From the NCBI GenBank assembly GCA_037042915.1, contig CM073195.1, forward strand, positions 2,356,001 through 2,420,000: a stretch of 64,000 nt of DNA. The letters are read 5' to 3'. The stretch comes from Auricularia sp. M13 (taxonomy: Eukaryota > Basidiomycota > Agaricomycetes > Auriculariales > Auriculariaceae). Shown in pieces: positions 26,153 through 37,200 of the stretch. The position numbers and the translations under genes were made by a program. The notes beneath the pieces were generated by a model. That model was given only the letters and a program-made list of their open reading frames with translations, searched no databases and was not told the origin of the DNA. Every line of letters begins with the position of its first letter. Within the stretch, counting starts at the first letter, position 1.

Positions 26153-26575
26153 ATGGGGTGAGTACGTTAGGGTCATGTTTCGGCCAGCAGAGATACCCAT
26201 GCACTTCAACAGGTGTATCTGTTCATGCATGAGCGGTTCGTCGTGGCTATGGGCTTCATTGTAGAGGCAACTGAATGCCTTAATCGACAGCTGTGTTCTC
26301 GTGCATCGGCGAGACGCTTGTCGACATCGTGTCCTGTCTGGCTGGTACCCTCGAATGCCTTGTTGACGGTGAGCAAAGCTCTCATGTATAGGCGTCCACG
26401 GCACACTCAACGTATTCGTAGCCATCACGGCTATCCTCGTCGGACTGTGCGACTGCCTGGCCTGCATCTTCTGCTGCGGGTAAGTCCCCAAGCTCTGCTT
26501 CTGATTTTGGGGGACTTGTGCCTGACTGCTGGGTTTTCATGCAGACGGCGAAAGAGACGAGATGCTGTCGTATGA
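26153..26575 (+). CDS. Second small Cys-rich membrane protein, five mini-exons
   Basis: Exons 26153-26157, 26213-26235, 26291-26368, 26422-26479 and 26545-26575 join in one frame. The introns have GTGAGT, GTTCGT, GTGAGC and GTAAGT donors. The 64-residue product begins MGCICSCMSAVFSCIGETLV, has two hydrophobic stretches rich in Cys (VDIVSCLAGTLECLVDAI, LVGLCDCLACIFCCG) and a basic tail (RRKRRDAVV). Layout matches the protein at 8121-8396 (MG start, hydrophobic core, Cys cluster, Arg/Lys tail) but with ten or more cysteines. N-myristoylation and palmitoylation are likely by motif only. Function unknown. Confidence 0.65.
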
Positions 26576-26981
26576 CACTGGCAGCGAATGTATAATAGTG
26601 TACTAGTTCTCCGTTGCAACGACCTGACGAACATGGACTTGTCTATACTATACCGTGCGACTGCGAGTCTATGCGTCCACAGTGATACCTATAGGGATGT
26701 GACTCTAGCCCGCAACCGCGAGCGAATCAGCGAGCGCGGAAAACAGGAATCACGAGCGGCTATGTACGGCAAGCGGCATCGAGACAACTCCGCACGCCAT
26801 CCTGCCCTCACCGTCTCAACTCCAGCAACGATAATTAGCGATGCTCGCGCGACAGCGTCTGGGAATGCCCATAGCGCGCGCGGTGTGGCGGCGCCCGCAG
26901 TCGGTTGTGTTGCGCTCAGGTGCGGCTCCTGTGGACGCCTATTCTCGGTGACACTCACAGTTGCATCGCGCAGCGAGCACC
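26576..26981. other. Intergenic region before SDH4
   Basis: About 406 bp. Possible location of an upstream leader or presequence exon of SDH4, but none could be joined convincingly. Confidence 0.4.
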
Positions 26982-27544
26982 ATGGCGGGATACACCCCCG
27001 GAGGCCGTACGCTTGCCTCAGTTTACCTCAGGCGTCCCAAGCTGACCACGGACGGCTTCTCTCTAGCGATTCCGCGCGGCACCGTGAACGACGGCTTGCC
27101 GTTTCCCCCGCCGTCGCGCACGCATGGTTCGCACCACTGGGCGTTTGAGCGGCTGCTGAGCGCCGCGCTTGTCCCTCTCACGGTGACGGCCTTTGCGACG
27201 AGCGCCAGTCCGTACGCCGTGCTGGATGGCGTGCTGGGTGTAACGCTTGTTATGCACTCACACATCGGGGTAAGCGCCAGCTTCCTCACTGGCTGTGAGC
27301 TGGCTGATGCTGAATGGATTCAGTTCGACCAGTGTCTCGTCGACTACGTCCACCCGCGCAAGTTCCCTGTCATTGGACCCATTCTGACTTGGGTCTTGCG
27401 CTTTGCGACGGTCGGCACGCTCGTTGGCGTGTACCAGTTCAACACGACCGACATCGGTGTGCTATCCACCTGCTATCCACCTCTGGGCTCATGTTTTGCA
27501 TTGCAGGAATGACGGAGCTCGTGAAGCGTGTATGGCACGCATGA
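26982..27544 (+). CDS. SDH4: Succinate dehydrogenase membrane anchor subunit CybS
   Basis: Exons 26982-27269, 27324 to about 27450, and a last exon beginning at the GA of GAATGACGG near 27508. The product has an N-terminal MAGYTPGGRTLASVYLRR, then GSHHWAFERLLSAALVPLTV, LDGVLGVTLVMHSHIGFDQC with the haem-binding His and quinone-site residues, DYVHPRKFPVIGPILTWVLR, and GVYQFNTTDIGMTELVKRVW ending at TGA 27542-27544. Three membrane helices as expected. Anchors complex II in the inner mitochondrial membrane and carries the haem b and ubiquinone site; target region of SDHI fungicides. The presequence looks short, so an extra 5' exon is possible. Confidence 0.9.
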
Positions 27545-27705
27545 GACTTAGAAGAGGCCCTATGCTGCTGCTGTAAATTACTCCTTTCCTTCTCTCCACC
27601 TTGCCCGCGAATCTGTATTTCTCTCGTCTTTCAAGTATTCACGAGTCTTCCGATTCGAATGGGAAGTGAAAATCTGACGCCATCGGAGTACAGAACCGTT
27701 CTGTC

Positions 27706-28411
27706 ATGTCCTTTCTCCTCAACGTCCTTCGACGGCCGCTAGCGCGCACCGCCGTTCCGTCGCATGCGCCCAGCACTCTTCGCACACAAGCGAGGTTTCG
27801 CGGGCAGCTGGCGCCGCGCGCGGTCAAGTTTGTGAAGCGGCACCGTGGTGTCATCCCGATCCCCACAGGCGGCAGCACGAAGGGCACAACGTTGGCATTC
27901 GGCGACTACGGCATCCGTATCCGCTCCGAGGGCAAGCGGCTGACGGCCAAGCAGCTGCAGTCTGCAGACGACGTGCTCAAACGTAAGCTCAAGCCGTTAA
28001 AGGGCGCAAAGATCTGGCTGCGCGTGTTCCCCGACATTCCGGTGTGCGTGAAGGGCAACGAAACGCGTATGGGCCGCGGCAAGGGATTGTTTGAGTATTG
28101 GGCAACACGGTGCGCACGCTGCGTCAGACTTGTCACGCGCTGAACCGCAGCCCAGCGTGAATACGAACCGCGTCCTGTTCGAAATCGGCGGCATTCCCAT
28201 CCGCGAGGAGCTCGCGCGCGAGGCGCTGCGTCAGGCGAGCGCGAAGCTGCCCTGCGTCATGGAGTTCATCACCCGCGCTACCCCGCCGCGCGTCGGCTCG
28301 CTCGACATCGTCCCCGAAGGTTTTGCCTATCGTAGCGGCAGGATCGTACCCCTCGTTGCGCCTCCTTTGCCAGATGTATCTTCCCCATCGCTATCTGCTG
28401 CCGCCACATGA
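27706..28411 (+). CDS. MRPL16: Mitochondrial ribosomal protein uL16m
   Basis: ATG 27706 with an Arg/Ser-rich presequence ([19 protein letters not shown]), then [60 protein letters not shown] and [13 protein letters not shown]. One intron with a GTGCGC donor separates this from [20 protein letters not shown] and [13 protein letters not shown] 28409-28411. Complete and of normal length. Part of the large subunit of the mitochondrial ribosome near the peptidyl-transferase centre. Confidence 0.93.
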
Positions 28412-29095
28412 TAAGACAGCTTCATTTCTCGTCTCTGGCTGTCTGAAGTCCGCTTCAACTCCCCGTTCATGAGTCTTTCTCCCGTGCAAGGAGAGCTGGC
28501 TTGGCGTCTCTTAAATTCTGGCACAAATCCCAGGTCCAAAGACTCTCCCGGCTGCCGATAGTACCAGCCAAGGGGTGTCCATCGGCAAAATCCGATAGCA
28601 CGAGGACGAGGGAGGGAGGGGTCCAATGAGGACCTTATTTCGTTTTTTGAAAAATGAGTATTTGCCTCCGAATCCATCCCAAAGCTGCAGAGAAGGTCCT
28701 GGGACTTATATATGACCACCTGAAATTGAGGTGGGAACCTTGTTTGAACCCTAACATGCAGCATACTATTCACAAGTTGCTCATTAGAGACCATCCGCTC
28801 CTTGAGGACAGGTTGGGTCGTATTCAGGAATAACTTTAGAACTTATGTGTCTGGATGCTGAGGTTTTGAGCTGATGACTTAGATACTAGGGAGCATGACA
28901 AAAAGCCCTGGGATTATCTCAATGATCCCGGAGTTAGCAGTTCGAGATATCCGGAGGCAAATGCGTGGGAAGATATTACCGGATTAGGCAGGAGGGAGGG
29001 AGGGAGGGGTCCGCTGGAGAGCTTATTTCGTTTTTTGGACCCTGTGTAACTTTTTTTGTTCTTGGACACCCCTTGGTACCAGCCGGCTGACAGTA

Positions 29096-29523
29096 GGGGG
29101 TTTCACGATGGGCGTTTTCGAGCCGTTTTCCGGCCGTTTTCAGATCCGTTTTCAAACATGTTTTTGCCAAAAACAGGACCCCGAAACCGTTGGGAAAAAC
29201 GCAGATTCAGCCGAAAACGGCCAAATCCAAAGCAGCCTCGAGGCTGCTTTTCGTCCCGTTTTCGTTTTCCCTTTCGTTTTTTGCCCGCTGTTTTTTGGCA
29301 TCGGCTCCAGTCGGGGCTTCCGACCCCCGATCCTTCCCCGTTCAGGGCATATCCTACGGACGGACGGGAAAACGCTCACTGACTGTTGGTTTTCCCAAGG
29401 GGGTTTCACGATGTAAAACACTTTTGCTCTCCTTTTGATGGCTATTTTGGATGCAAAAACAACTCGAAAACAGACTCGAAAACGGCCGGAAAACGGCTCA
29501 AAAACCGCCATCGTGAAACCCCC
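29096..29523. mobile_element. MITE with about 48-bp terminal inverted repeats, TA target duplication
   Basis: The left end reads GGGGGTTTCACGATGG followed by repeated CGTTTTC/CCGTTTTC blocks, and the right end is its reverse complement with few mismatches over about 48 bp. TA flanks both sides (29094-29095 and 29524-29525), as for Tc1/mariner-type insertions. A partial internal copy of the end (GGGGGTTTCACGATG at about 29399) suggests nested or rearranged ends. No transposase is encoded; non-autonomous. Confidence 0.75.
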
Positions 29524-30198
29524 TAGTGTCCTGCGAGTCGGTGACCGTCTGCGCGGTTGCAGGCCCCCGCGGCCGGCTTATGCCATCTGAGCCTTCATCA
29601 CCGACTCCAAAAATGTATAGACACAGTCTATTCCTTTTTTGGTTGTCGGCCTTTCTGCATGGGGGGGGGGGGCTTTGAAACAGTAAAATTCCCAGGCCGG
29701 GCGCTCCAATGGGAGACCGTCCATGGGCCTTTATGTGCTATGTTACGGTGACCGAGGATACTCGCCGAACGGACGCTCTGCGGGTGGGGGAGGAAAGACG
29801 TGATGTATCGGCGGTGGGCAAACCAGCTCGAATCTAGCGTACAAAGAGCAGACAGCACACGGTATATAAAGGGGGTCCGGAACCGGCCGGACCGCTGACC
29901 GCAAGCCAGGGCCACGCAGGCGCCGGCGGGTCTCGGTCTGATGACTCAGTCCGTATGACGTCGGCGCGAGTGAGGTCCGATAAACCCAACGGCGATAGGA
30001 GCGAAAAGCGAATGAGCCGTAACATAACCCCCCTACTAGGACCGAACGAGCGCCGTGCCAAGGGCCCGCGCCCGGCGAGCCGCGGTGACCGGGTCAGGGA
30101 TGTTGAAGTCGATCCCAGTGGTATGGCGGCGTTCAAAGAAGTTGGAGGGGAATATGGCACGGTCGAAGACGAGGGAGTGGATGTTCTGGGGTTTACCC

Positions 30199-30545
30199 GG
30201 CCAACTATCCGTGTGCATTCGCCGGCCGACATGTTTCACCGGCGAGCGAATAGTCCCTCTTTCGCTGGCTGGCCGACGATCCTATGGCTTACGCCGGCCA
30301 GCGTGATTCACTGACGGGCCAATGAAGTCACCGGCCGGCCAACTATCCGTGTGCATTCACCGGCTGACATGTTTCAGCGGCGAGCCAGTATATAATGAAC
30401 TGCTACTACTACTATTATGTACAGCAAGGGGCACATCTGTGTCGTCAGCGGTCAAGGTGTTACAACGGCGGGCCAATGAAGTTACCGGCCGGCTAACTAT
30501 CGCTGTTCATTCGCCGGCCGACATGTTTCACCGGCGAGCCAATGG
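30199..30545. repeat. Three dispersed copies of a GCCGGC-rich 55-bp repeat
   Basis: Copies start at about 30199, 30338 and 30489 and share GGCCAACTATCCGTGTGC then GGCCGACATGTTTCACCGGC. The intervening sequence also repeats (GATTCACTGACGGGCCAATG). Probably the remains of a local duplication or of an element rich in CCGGCG. Confidence 0.6.
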
Positions 30546-31658
30546 TCCCTAGGCTTTTACAGGCTGCCGTCTTTCGCCGGCCGGCGTGATTCACCGACGC
30601 GCCAATGGTCCCTTACACTTTGACTGCACCGAACTTTCTGCTGCCTTGATGGTGACCCCATACATTCCAGACATATGCACCTAGGCCATGCTGAAGCAAC
30701 GAATTGACCTGTATAACTAACTGCTACCACTACTATTATGTACAACAACGGGCACATCTGTGTCACTCGCATGGCTCTGCTCAGCCAGTTCTAAATTGAG
30801 ACTGACTATCAATAGTGAACGGGAGTCATCCGCCGATCAACGGGTGACATCTGCTGCTCGGTGAAGGCTCTACAGTTATCTATGGTGTGCCCGTACATTG
30901 CAGCGATAGCGCCACGCTGAACCTTTGCATAGACCTACATAAAACCACTAGGGCGAGCCCCTAAACTGCAAAGATACGCACCTACGCCACACCGAACCTT
31001 CGCAGAGTCCAACACTACACAACAACACTAGGGTGACCCCCTACATTCCAGACATACGCACCTACGCCACGCCAAACCACGCCACCACTATCATGTACAG
31101 CAACAGGCACATCTATGTGCTGGCATGGCTCTTCTCTATCACTTTTGCATTCAATATTACTGTATACATGTATGCCACTATGTATTAGAGGGTGCAGGGG
31201 AAGGAATGTTTTTATTCCGCCTGCCGACGAATATTCTGCCTGCCGGCGAACGATCCGGTCAACGGCGGCCGCATTTGAAGCAAACAAACCCGGATTGATG
31301 CGGGTTGGCATTTGCCATAAGCGCCGGCGAGGGGATGCTTTTGGCGTCCCGCACATCAGGCCCGACGATCCCCGGAGATTGCCGGTAGCGCCCCATTAGC
31401 ACCGGCTGATGGCTGCTGACGACGGTCGCAACGGTCAGTGGACAGGCCCTATGTCGCCGCCGACAGCAGCCAGGGCCGCTGGAGCGACGGCGGCGGCTGT
31501 TGAGGCGACGGCGGCGGCCGCGGAAAGGACAACCCGCCAGTCGATGTCGCCAGCGACCGATATAATCTGGCCGACGGACAGATTTAAGGGGGGTTGTTCT
31601 GATATTGGGAAACCCCCCTTCGGATGTATTCGGGACCTCCGTGGTGACTGCCTGGGGT

Positions 31659-32115
31659 GCCACTCGTCTTACTCATTTGCCTCTCGTCGTTCGCCCGATC
31701 CCCCGATACCTTACCCACTCGCTCTTACTCATCCTATCGGCCGATGACGAAGATCTCTATTGATCTGAGGCTCCCTCCCCTTCGTCTCTAGGATACACTC
31801 CGATTACATCGGATCACCTCCCCAGGTATAAAAGACCCTCGACTTTGTGTGTAGCTCCCCAGTTACAAAATCGACATAGTCGTGCCCCTCGCACACTCTA
31901 TCTCTCTCTCTCTCGACTTTGCCTCTGAGTTCTTCCCTCGCCTGATCTATTCGTCTGAGTTCTCTGTTGCTCGCGGTCCCCTCGGTCGTGCTACTCGACG
32001 TAGCCGGTGTGCTCAATAACGCACCGAAGGCTCTAGTTGTTCGTTCGAGTGTTCTCTGCGCCCGGACGTTCGACTATTCTTGCAACCAAAACCCCAAGGC
32101 ACAGCAGGCTTAACA
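31659..32115 (+). repeat. 5' LTR, truncated at its 5' side
   Basis: Matches 40194-40649 with roughly 15 to 20 differences, most clustered between 31918 and 32010. Includes TATAAAAGA at about 31828 and a CT microsatellite. About 270 bp present at the start of the 3' LTR are missing. Ends TAACA at 32111-32115. Confidence 0.9.
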
Positions 32116-32124
32116 GTATTTCGT

Positions 32125-32145
32125 AACTCGAGCTCCGCTCGAGTT
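32125..32145. other. Perfect 9-bp hairpin at the primer-binding position
   Basis: AACTCGAGC-TCC-GCTCGAGTT lies 10 nt after the 5' LTR, where a primer-binding site is expected. No obvious tRNA 3'-end complement was recognised, so priming could be unusual. Confidence 0.4.
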
Positions 32146-32818
32146 GTATGCCCTTTGGGACTCGACAGAATCTCAGAAGAAACCAAGAAGAACCCCAGCC
32201 TCTACTCGACTCCCCCAACGCTATCCTTCGCAAAGCTCGTCGTCAGGCTCGTCTTTGCAACTAACAACCTCCTCAGCCGGCTACGCCTTCGCCATCAGTC
32301 TCGATGTCGGGCACTAGCCGCTTTGGATCATCTCGGCACTCGCAACCGCCGAACGATGATGACGAAATCCTCTTGCAACATACTCTCTCCAGCTCGCTTC
32401 GCACCTCGCGTTTCTCGCCGGCCCAGTCCACACTACGCGCGGATCCAAGCGGTTCCTACCCTCCCTCAAGTCACACGATGCGACCGCCTTCACATCCCTC
32501 GACTCACTCGCTCGGCTCTCAACACCCTCTCGCGCTCGTCCCGTACACCGGCTCTCGCTCGAGTCCTCGTCTTTTGCAGCACTCCTTGTCGTCCCGCGGC
32601 TTCTACCCGTCCGGCACCCCTGGCATGCCTCGGCGTGGCGGTGGAGGTGGCGGAGGAGGCGGCGGAGGTGGCGGCGGTGGAGGCAGAGGCGGTGACGGCG
32701 GCGGCGATGGTGGTGGTGGTTGTCGAGGTGCACCCTTGCCCTCGTCGCACAGATCGCACCCCCTGAACCCTCCTCCCGGAGGTGGTGGCGGTGGTGGTGG
32801 TGGCGGTGGTGGCGGTCA

Positions 32819-32983
32819 CACCCTGCAGCCAGTCCTTATCAATTCATTTTCCGTGGCACAAAAGAAGTGGAAAATACCAAAAACGGAGAAAAGGCATCAA
32901 AAACAGGTAGAAAATCCATCCAAAGGATTTTCCACCTCTTTTGTGCCACCGAAATTGGGTTAAGAAGGATTGGGTGCAGGGTG
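32819..32983. mobile_element. 165-bp MITE-like inverted-repeat element inserted in gag
   Basis: The ends CACCCTGCA / TGCAGGGTG begin imperfect inverted repeats of about 60 bp that include GTGGCACAAAAGAAGTGG and its complement GGCACAAAAGAGGTGG. The centre is A-rich. Almost the whole element can fold into a single hairpin. It interrupts the Gly-rich stretch of gag. A clean target duplication was not seen. Confidence 0.7.
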
Positions 32984-33062
32984 CGGGTGACGATCCTCCA
33001 GGTCCTCCGGGACCTCCCTTCGACCCCCCATCGGATGGCTACGACTCGGACGTCGATCACAA

Positions 33063-33203
33063 ACGACAATTCCACGATCAACACGACAACATCCCTAACG
33101 ACAATTCCACGATCAACACGACAACATCCCTAACGACAATTCCACGATCAACACGACAACATCCCTAACGACAATTCCACGATCAACACGACAACGTCCC
33201 TCG
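33063..33203 (+). repeat. 35-bp unit in four tandem copies within gag
   Basis: The unit begins AACGACAATTCCACGATCAA and ends CGACAACATCCCT; the last copy has CGTCCCT. Three extra copies add 105 bp, so the downstream frame is kept, but because 35 is not a multiple of three the middle copies are read in other frames and give a TAA near 33167. Confidence 0.9.
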
Positions 33204-34282
33204 TGTCTACTTCGTCGACCGCGGCAGCAGCTCTCGCATCGACGCCGCCAAACCCGACAAGTTCGACGGCGAAAACGCCAACAAACTTCGCGGATTCCTC
33301 ATCGACTGTGAGACCTACTTCCTCGCTAACCCTCGGAAGTACCAGACGTCCCGCGAGAAGATTCTCTTCACCGCGACCTATCTCTCGGGTCGGGCGAAGG
33401 AATGGTGGGGCGGCTACGTCCCTCTTGTCCCGAATCCGCCCCCCAGCTACGAGTTCCTCAAAGACTGGAGCAATTTCAAGAACGAACTCACGATCACCTT
33501 CGGCGTCACGAACGAACACGAACACGCCGAAGTCAAGATTCGACGACTGCAAATGGCCGACAACGGCAAGGTCGCCCGCTACAAGCTCCAGTTCGACGAA
33601 TACGCAAAACTACTTGGCTGGGACGATGCTGCTCTCACCTCGCAATTCTATCGCGGCCTCCCTCGCCGCATCAAATCTGTCTTTGCTGCTCAGGTAGCTC
33701 AACGCCCGTCTCAGCTGACGCCGCTCGCAGCACTCGCCCTCAGCATCGACGCCAACTACTGGATCAACAAGGACGAGCAAGCTCTCGAGCACGCGAACGA
33801 ACCACACAAAGCGCAGAAGACCACCTCGACCGCACACCACAATCGGGCTCCTGATCAAACACCAAGTCCAACGCGCGCTCCAACAACGGCAACAACGGCA
33901 ACAACAGCAACTCGAACAACCACTCGAACTCGAAGGGTCAGTCCTCGACCTCGGCCTGCTCATCTTCGAAGACCACGACCAAGTCGAAGGACGACGTCGT
34001 GAAGAACCTCAACTCGAACGGCAAGCTCAACGACGCCAAACGACGCCGTCGCCTCGATAACAACCTCTGCCTCTACTGTGGCCACGCCGGTCACACCGCG
34101 TCTGAGTGCTGCAAGGCCGCTCACAATCGCGAGTCGAAGGGTCGCGCCGCTAAGGCTCAACCCGCGACTTCCTCGACGCCGGCTCCCGCTCCCTCAGGCG
34201 CCGCCGCTTCTGCCCCGGCGGAAGCGAAAAACTAACGGGCAGTCCCCCACGGGCATCTAGGGCCAACTGCGTCAAGCCCAAG

Positions 34283-37200
34283 ATGCCTTACACTCGGTTG
34301 AACGCTGCCATGCTCACCGATCAAGACGCTCTCATCGTCGTCCTCTCCTCCGACGCTGTCCCATCCTTTCGCACACTCGTCGACTCCGGCTCCGAAGATT
34401 AGTTCCTCGATACTCAGTTCGCCGAGAGTCTTCGACTCCCTCAAAAGTCTCTCGATCAACCACTCTGCCTCCAGCTCTTCGATGGCTCCTATCGCGGTGT
34501 TACCTCCAAATACGTGTCGCTCCCCGTCCGTTTCCCTTGCGGAACTTCGATGATCATCAACTTCCTCCTCACCACTCTAGATCCGACTTGCTCTGCAGTG
34601 TTGGGATACCGCTGGTTGGCCCGCTACAATCCTAGGATTGACTGGTTCCATCACCGCATCTCTTTCCCCACTTGTGTTTTGCCCTCGGATCCCTCGGGTT
34701 TCGTCCCTGGGTTCTCGCTTGACTTGGATCCTCTGACTCCGTCGTCACCTCCTCTCGCGCCACGTACTCTGTCTCCCGAACTGCCGATGGACAAAACCGC
34801 CCTTCGTGTGGCCGCTGCTCGCGTCGACATCATGATCATCGGCACCCCAGCCTTCGACACCTCTCGTCGACTTCGCGGCTCGATGGTCTCGGCCATCTAC
34901 ATTTGAGATCCATTGGTGCCCGCTCGCTCTGAGTCTGCCAACCCGGCCTCGGAAACCGGCGAAGGCATCCCCGAGTGTTATCACGAGTACCTCGACATCT
35001 TCTCAAAGGAGGCCTCGAATCGACTCCCTGAACATCGGCCGTACGATCTCAAGATCGACATGGAAGAAGGCAAGCCTCTCCCATCCGGTCTGATTTACTC
35101 ACTCTCTGAGCCCAAGCAACTCGCACTTCGGGAGTACATTCAGGATAACCTCAGCAAAGGACACATCCACTTAGGGTTTTGCAAGGGTCACCCATGGGTA
35201 AATTCGAGCTGACCCTTACCCTTACCCTTGTGGGTCTGACCCATGATAATACTACCCAAGGGTCACCCAAGGGTCACCCCTGGGTGTGACCCATGGTGGG
35301 TAATCATATGAAATGGACTCCCAGTGACTGTCATCTTGTTCTGCCATGTGCCCATGACATATACCCTTAATTGTACTCTTGTGTAAGCATTCCCCTTGCC
35401 TCCAGATATATGAGAACATATTCCTACAGGTGGAGTGAAGTGTGCTGATGGACCAAAAGGTTCACTGTCAGGGGTCACAAATCTCTGACCCTTACCCTTA
35501 CCCACAAGGGTTGGGTCAGCGACCCACGAAGGGTCACCCAACCCTTGCAAATCCCTACATCCACTCTTCGTCGTCCCTGGGTGGTGCCCCGGTTCTCTTC
35601 GTCAAGAAGGCCGACGGTTCTCTTCGCCTATGCGTCGATTATCGTGGGCTCAACAAGATCACTCGGAAGGACAAGTACCCGCTCCCGCTCATCTCGTCTA
35701 CGCTCGACCGCCTTCGCACCGCCAAGAAGTTCACCAAGCTCAGTCTTCGTGTCGGATACAGCAACGTTCGCATTGTGGCCGGCAACGAGTGGAAGACTGC
35801 CTTTCAAACGCGCTACAGCACCTACGAGTATCTCGTCATGCCTTTCAGTCTCACGAACGCTCCAGCCGCTTTCCAGCGCTTCATGAATGACATCTTCTCC
35901 GACCTCCTCGAAGTCACGGTCACCGTCTACCTTGACGACATCCTCATCTACTCGGATGATCCCTCGAAGCACGAGGAACACGTTCGAGAGGTCCTTCGAC
36001 GGCTGCGGGAGAACGACCTCTTCTGTAAGCCCGAGAAGTGCAAGTTCCATGCTGACACCATCGAGTACCTCGGGTACATCATCAGCCCCGAGGGCATCAG
36101 CATGGACCCAAAGAAGATTGCCACCCTCCTCGAGTGGCCCGTTCCTCGCAATTTTCGCGACATCCAGTCGTTCCTCGGCTTCGCGAACTTCTATCGACAA
36201 TTCATCTACGACTACTCCAATATCGTCGTCCCGCTCACTCGTCTCACTTGAAAGACCGCCACGTGGAACTTCACTCCGCAATGCCTTGCTGCGTTCAACG
36301 AGCTCAAGAAGGCGTTCACTTGCGCTCCCATCCTTCACCACTTTGATCCCGCTCTCCCTTGCGTCGTCGAGACTGACGCTTCCGACTACGCGATCGCGGC
36401 GATCTTCTTGCACGTCCTCCCGGACGGCTCTGTTCACCCCGTCGCTTTCCACTCGCGCACGCTCACTCCCACCAAGCTCAACTACGACACACACGACAAG
36501 GAGCTACTCGCGATATTCGAGGCGTTTGAACTATGGCGACACTACCTCAAAGGGGCCGAGACCCCAATAGACGTCGTCACGGATCACAAGAACCTCGAGT
36601 ATTTCTCTACTACGAAGATGCTCACTCGTCAGCAGGCTCGCTGGTCCGAGTACCTTTCTACCTTCAACCTCCTCATTCGCTTTCGCCCCGGTCGACTCGG
36701 CGGCAAACCCGATGCTCTCACTCGCCGCCACGACGTCTATCTCAAAAGGGGGGATGGTGGCTACGCCAGCGCAAACCCGCAGAACTTCCGACCCGTTTTT
36801 ACTTCGGAACAGTTCGCCGCTTCCCTTCGCGTGACGTCTGCTGAAGAGACTTTCCTTCGCGCAGCCACAATCATGGATACTCAGTCCATTCGTGATGACA
36901 TTCGCGCCTCGTACGACTCGCACGAACTCACTCTCGACATTCGCTCAAAGCTCGGCACCGACGACGCGATCAACTGGTCGGCCTTGGACGATGGATTCTT
37001 GCTGTTCAAGGGCAGGATCTACGTACCGAACGCTCTCGATTGTCGCCTTCGTATCCTTCGCGAAAAGCACGATCGCCCGCTCGCTAGCCATCTAGGTCAG
37101 AACAAGACACTCAAGATGGTCGCCCGCGAGTATTACTGGCCCGACCTGCGCGACTCGATTCGTACCTACGTCCAGGCCTGCGTCACCTGTGGGCGCAGCA

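Larger units (their letters stand above)
28412..31658. other. 3.2-kb gene-free region of repeats and element debris
   Basis: No coherent reading frame. Contains a direct repeat pair (GGAGGGAGGGGTCC..CTTATTTCGTTTTTTG at about 28611 and 28990), a TA-flanked MITE at 29096-29523, a run of ten or more G near 29661, three copies of a 55-bp GCCGGC-rich repeat (30199-30545) and short repeats with a spacing near 300 bp containing CACTACTATTATGTACA (about 30405, 30725, 31085). It ends at the truncated LTR. Confidence 0.6.
32304..34235 (+). pseudogene. gag: gag of the Ty3/gypsy element, disrupted
   Basis: Begins at ATG 32304 (MSGTSRFGSSRHSQPPND), then a Gly-rich segment. The capsid region is at about 33202-33850 (KPDKFDGENANKLRGFLID, AKEWWGGYVPLVP, ARYKLQFDEYAKLLGWD) and the nucleocapsid knuckle CLYCGHAGHTASEC at about 34070. 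Breaks: a 165-bp inverted-repeat insertion at 32819-32983, expansion of a 35-bp unit at 33063-33203 that brings in a TAA, and a frameshift near 33860 between the capsid frame and the Asn/Ser-rich linker to the knuckle. Confidence 0.85.

Noticed and set aside
26588-27148. Plus-strand open frame overlapping the SDH4 start in another frame
   Set aside because: It is a shadow of SDH4 in its 3' half and has biased composition in its 5' half.
29152-29511. Minus-strand open frame of about 119 residues in the TA-flanked MITE
   Set aside because: Produced by the repetitive CGTTTTC ends; no transposase motif.
35205-35230. Telomere-like CCCTTACCCTTACCC stretch
   Set aside because: Lies inside the hAT-like MITE as part of its internal repeats; far too short for an internal telomere.
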